Below are positions 4,997 to 5,338 of a DNA stretch of 5,338 nt, one piece after another (position 1 is the stretch's first letter; each line of letters starts with the position of its first letter). The position numbers and the translations under genes are program-made. Source of the stretch: UBA10133 sp964348455 (lineage in GTDB: Bacteria; Patescibacteriota; Microgenomatia; UBA1400; MFAQ01); contig CAYGCQ010000043.1 of the NCBI GenBank assembly GCA_964348455.1, forward strand, positions 1-5,338, read 5' to 3'. Below the pieces are notes generated by a model. It was not told the DNA's origin, did no database searches, and was given only the letters and a program-made list of their open reading frames with translations.

Positions 4997-5025
4997 TTGA
5001 CAAATAGGCATAGAGGTGGTATATT
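4997..5025 (+). promoter_or_regulatory. Near-consensus promoter for the 51-residue membrane protein gene
   Basis: A perfect TTGACA (4997-5002) is followed after 17 bp by TATATT (5020-5025). Transcription would begin near 5032 and leave a leader of about 59 nt. Confidence 0.88.
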
Positions 5026-5057
5026 ATGGGTCTGGCTAAAGAACATTAATTTAGACA

Positions 5058-5074
5058 CAAGCCCAAGAGGCTTG
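5058..5074 (+). other. Short hairpin in the 5' leader of the 51-residue gene
   Basis: CAAGCC (5058-5063) and GGCTTG (5069-5074) pair perfectly over 6 bp with a five-base loop. The hairpin ends 4 nt before GAGGAG (5079-5084), so the ribosome site stays open. It may stabilise the transcript or present the ribosome site; no known riboswitch or T-tract is present, so it is not a terminator. Confidence 0.4.
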
Positions 5075-5090
5075 CGAAGAGGAGAAGATA

Positions 5091-5246
5091 ATGGAGTTTA
5101 ATCTCTGGCTCTTGGGTTTCTTATTTTTATTGTTGTGGATTGTTTACCTCACGGTAACCTTCTCAATGACAGTAACGGCTGTCTGGTGGGTGGTGGGGTG
5201 CACAGTCATTTTGATAATCTGGCTTTGGTTGATATCAAGGATGTAA
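5091..5246 (+). CDS. Tiny two-helix, Trp-rich membrane protein (51 aa), unknown
   Basis: I do not recognise this protein. Almost the whole chain is hydrophobic: helices at about residues 5-24 and 29-48, with a short Thr/Ser-containing turn between them, and only SRM after the second helix. Six of the 51 residues are tryptophan (positions 6, 16, 32, 33, 44 and 46). Charged residues are limited to Glu2 and Arg50. The ATG at 5091 lies 6 nt after GAGGAG (5079-5084). A near-consensus promoter, a leader hairpin and a very strong terminator enclose it, so it is a self-contained unit and likely well expressed despite its size. Type I toxin peptides share such size and hydrophobicity, but no antisense RNA promoter is evident, so that idea stays open. 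Confidence 0.8.
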   Translation: MEFNLWLLGFLFLLLWIVYLTVTFSMTVTAVWWVVGCTVILIIWLWLISRM

Positions 5247-5257
5247 CCAAAGCCTAT

Positions 5258-5290
5258 GCCCCGTCACTTTTCAGTGACGGGGCTTTTTTT
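5258..5290 (+). terminator. Very strong intrinsic terminator of the 51-residue gene
   Basis: GCCCCGTCACT (5258-5268) and AGTGACGGGGC (5273-5283) form a perfect 11-bp stem with the four-base loop TTTC, followed by seven T residues (5284-5290). It lies 11 bp after the stop codon. Confidence 0.95.
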
Positions 5291-5299
5291 GTACCCAGG

Positions 5300-5338
5300 A
5301 AACCCCGTACAAGGGTTTGTACTCAAACCTTGTGCGGG
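5300..5338 (-). terminator. Hairpin terminator of a minus-strand gene beyond the window
   Basis: CCCGTACAAGGGTTTG (5304-5319) pairs with CAAACCTTGTGCGGG (5324-5338) around the loop TACT, with one bulged G and one T-G wobble. On the minus strand a short T run follows (complement of 5300-5302). It stands back-to-back with the preceding plus-strand terminator, which implies a convergent gene to the right. The left arm shares 14 identical bases with the hairpin at the left edge of the window. The last stem base may lie outside the window. Confidence 0.6.

Noticed and set aside
55..5246. A recoded UGA codon, as in some CPR lineages, suggested because all nine genes end in TAA or TAG.
   Set aside because: None of the genes has an in-frame TGA, glycine and tryptophan use normal codons, and nine stops are too few for the absence of TGA to mean much.
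4754..5246. A holin or type I toxin reading of the 61- and 51-residue proteins.
   Set aside because: Size and hydrophobicity alone do not support it: there is no adjacent lysis enzyme, antisense RNA signal or antitoxin.

Overview
The window reads like a compact bacterial genome segment: short intergenic gaps, standard genetic code, intrinsic terminators with CCCCG-type stems, and many small membrane proteins of unknown function. A sortase and a LysM/L,D-transpeptidase, both on N-terminal anchors with Pro/Thr-rich linkers, point to a cell with a peptidoglycan wall and probably no conventional outer membrane. This, together with the number of orphan short genes, suggests a Candidate Phyla Radiation (Patescibacteria) genome. 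That assignment is an inference from gene style, without marker-gene evidence; a Chloroflexota-like lineage is an alternative.

Layout. Bases 1-1400 hold two minus-strand units, each with its own promoter: a 99-residue three-helix membrane protein (55-354), and a membrane-anchored LysM + YkuD L,D-transpeptidase (519-1283, TTG start) ended by a clean terminator. From 1401 two plus-strand genes form an apparent operon: a 499-residue, cysteine-free, coiled-coil-rich protein and a 120-residue protein with a helical front half and a proline-rich tail. Both lack a Shine-Dalgarno sequence. A bidirectional terminator at 3306-3341 separates them from a convergent 93-residue two-helix membrane protein (3340-3621, minus). 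Next is a class-unassigned sortase (3738-4394, minus) with His138, Cys201 and Arg209. The right end carries three tiny plus-strand membrane proteins: 58 and 61 residues in one operon (4524-4700, 4754-4939) and 51 residues in its own unit (5091-5246). The window closes on a minus-strand hairpin terminator belonging to a gene outside it.

How the genes may work together. The transpeptidase makes or remodels 3-3 peptidoglycan cross-links, and the sortase attaches or polymerises secreted proteins at the surface, so both work on the outer face of the membrane. The five small membrane proteins have no assignable function. They share a two- or three-helix plan, strong Shine-Dalgarno sequences and near-consensus sigma-70 promoters (-35 and -10 boxes spaced 17 bp), so they are probably well expressed. 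The coiled-coil pair looks cytoplasmic, and a cationic amphipathic stretch near its C terminus could be a membrane or nucleic-acid contact. No sortase substrate (LPXTG-like tail) is encoded here.

No stretch longer than 300 bases lacks a gene. I see no tRNA, rRNA, CRISPR array, transposase or insertion sequence.
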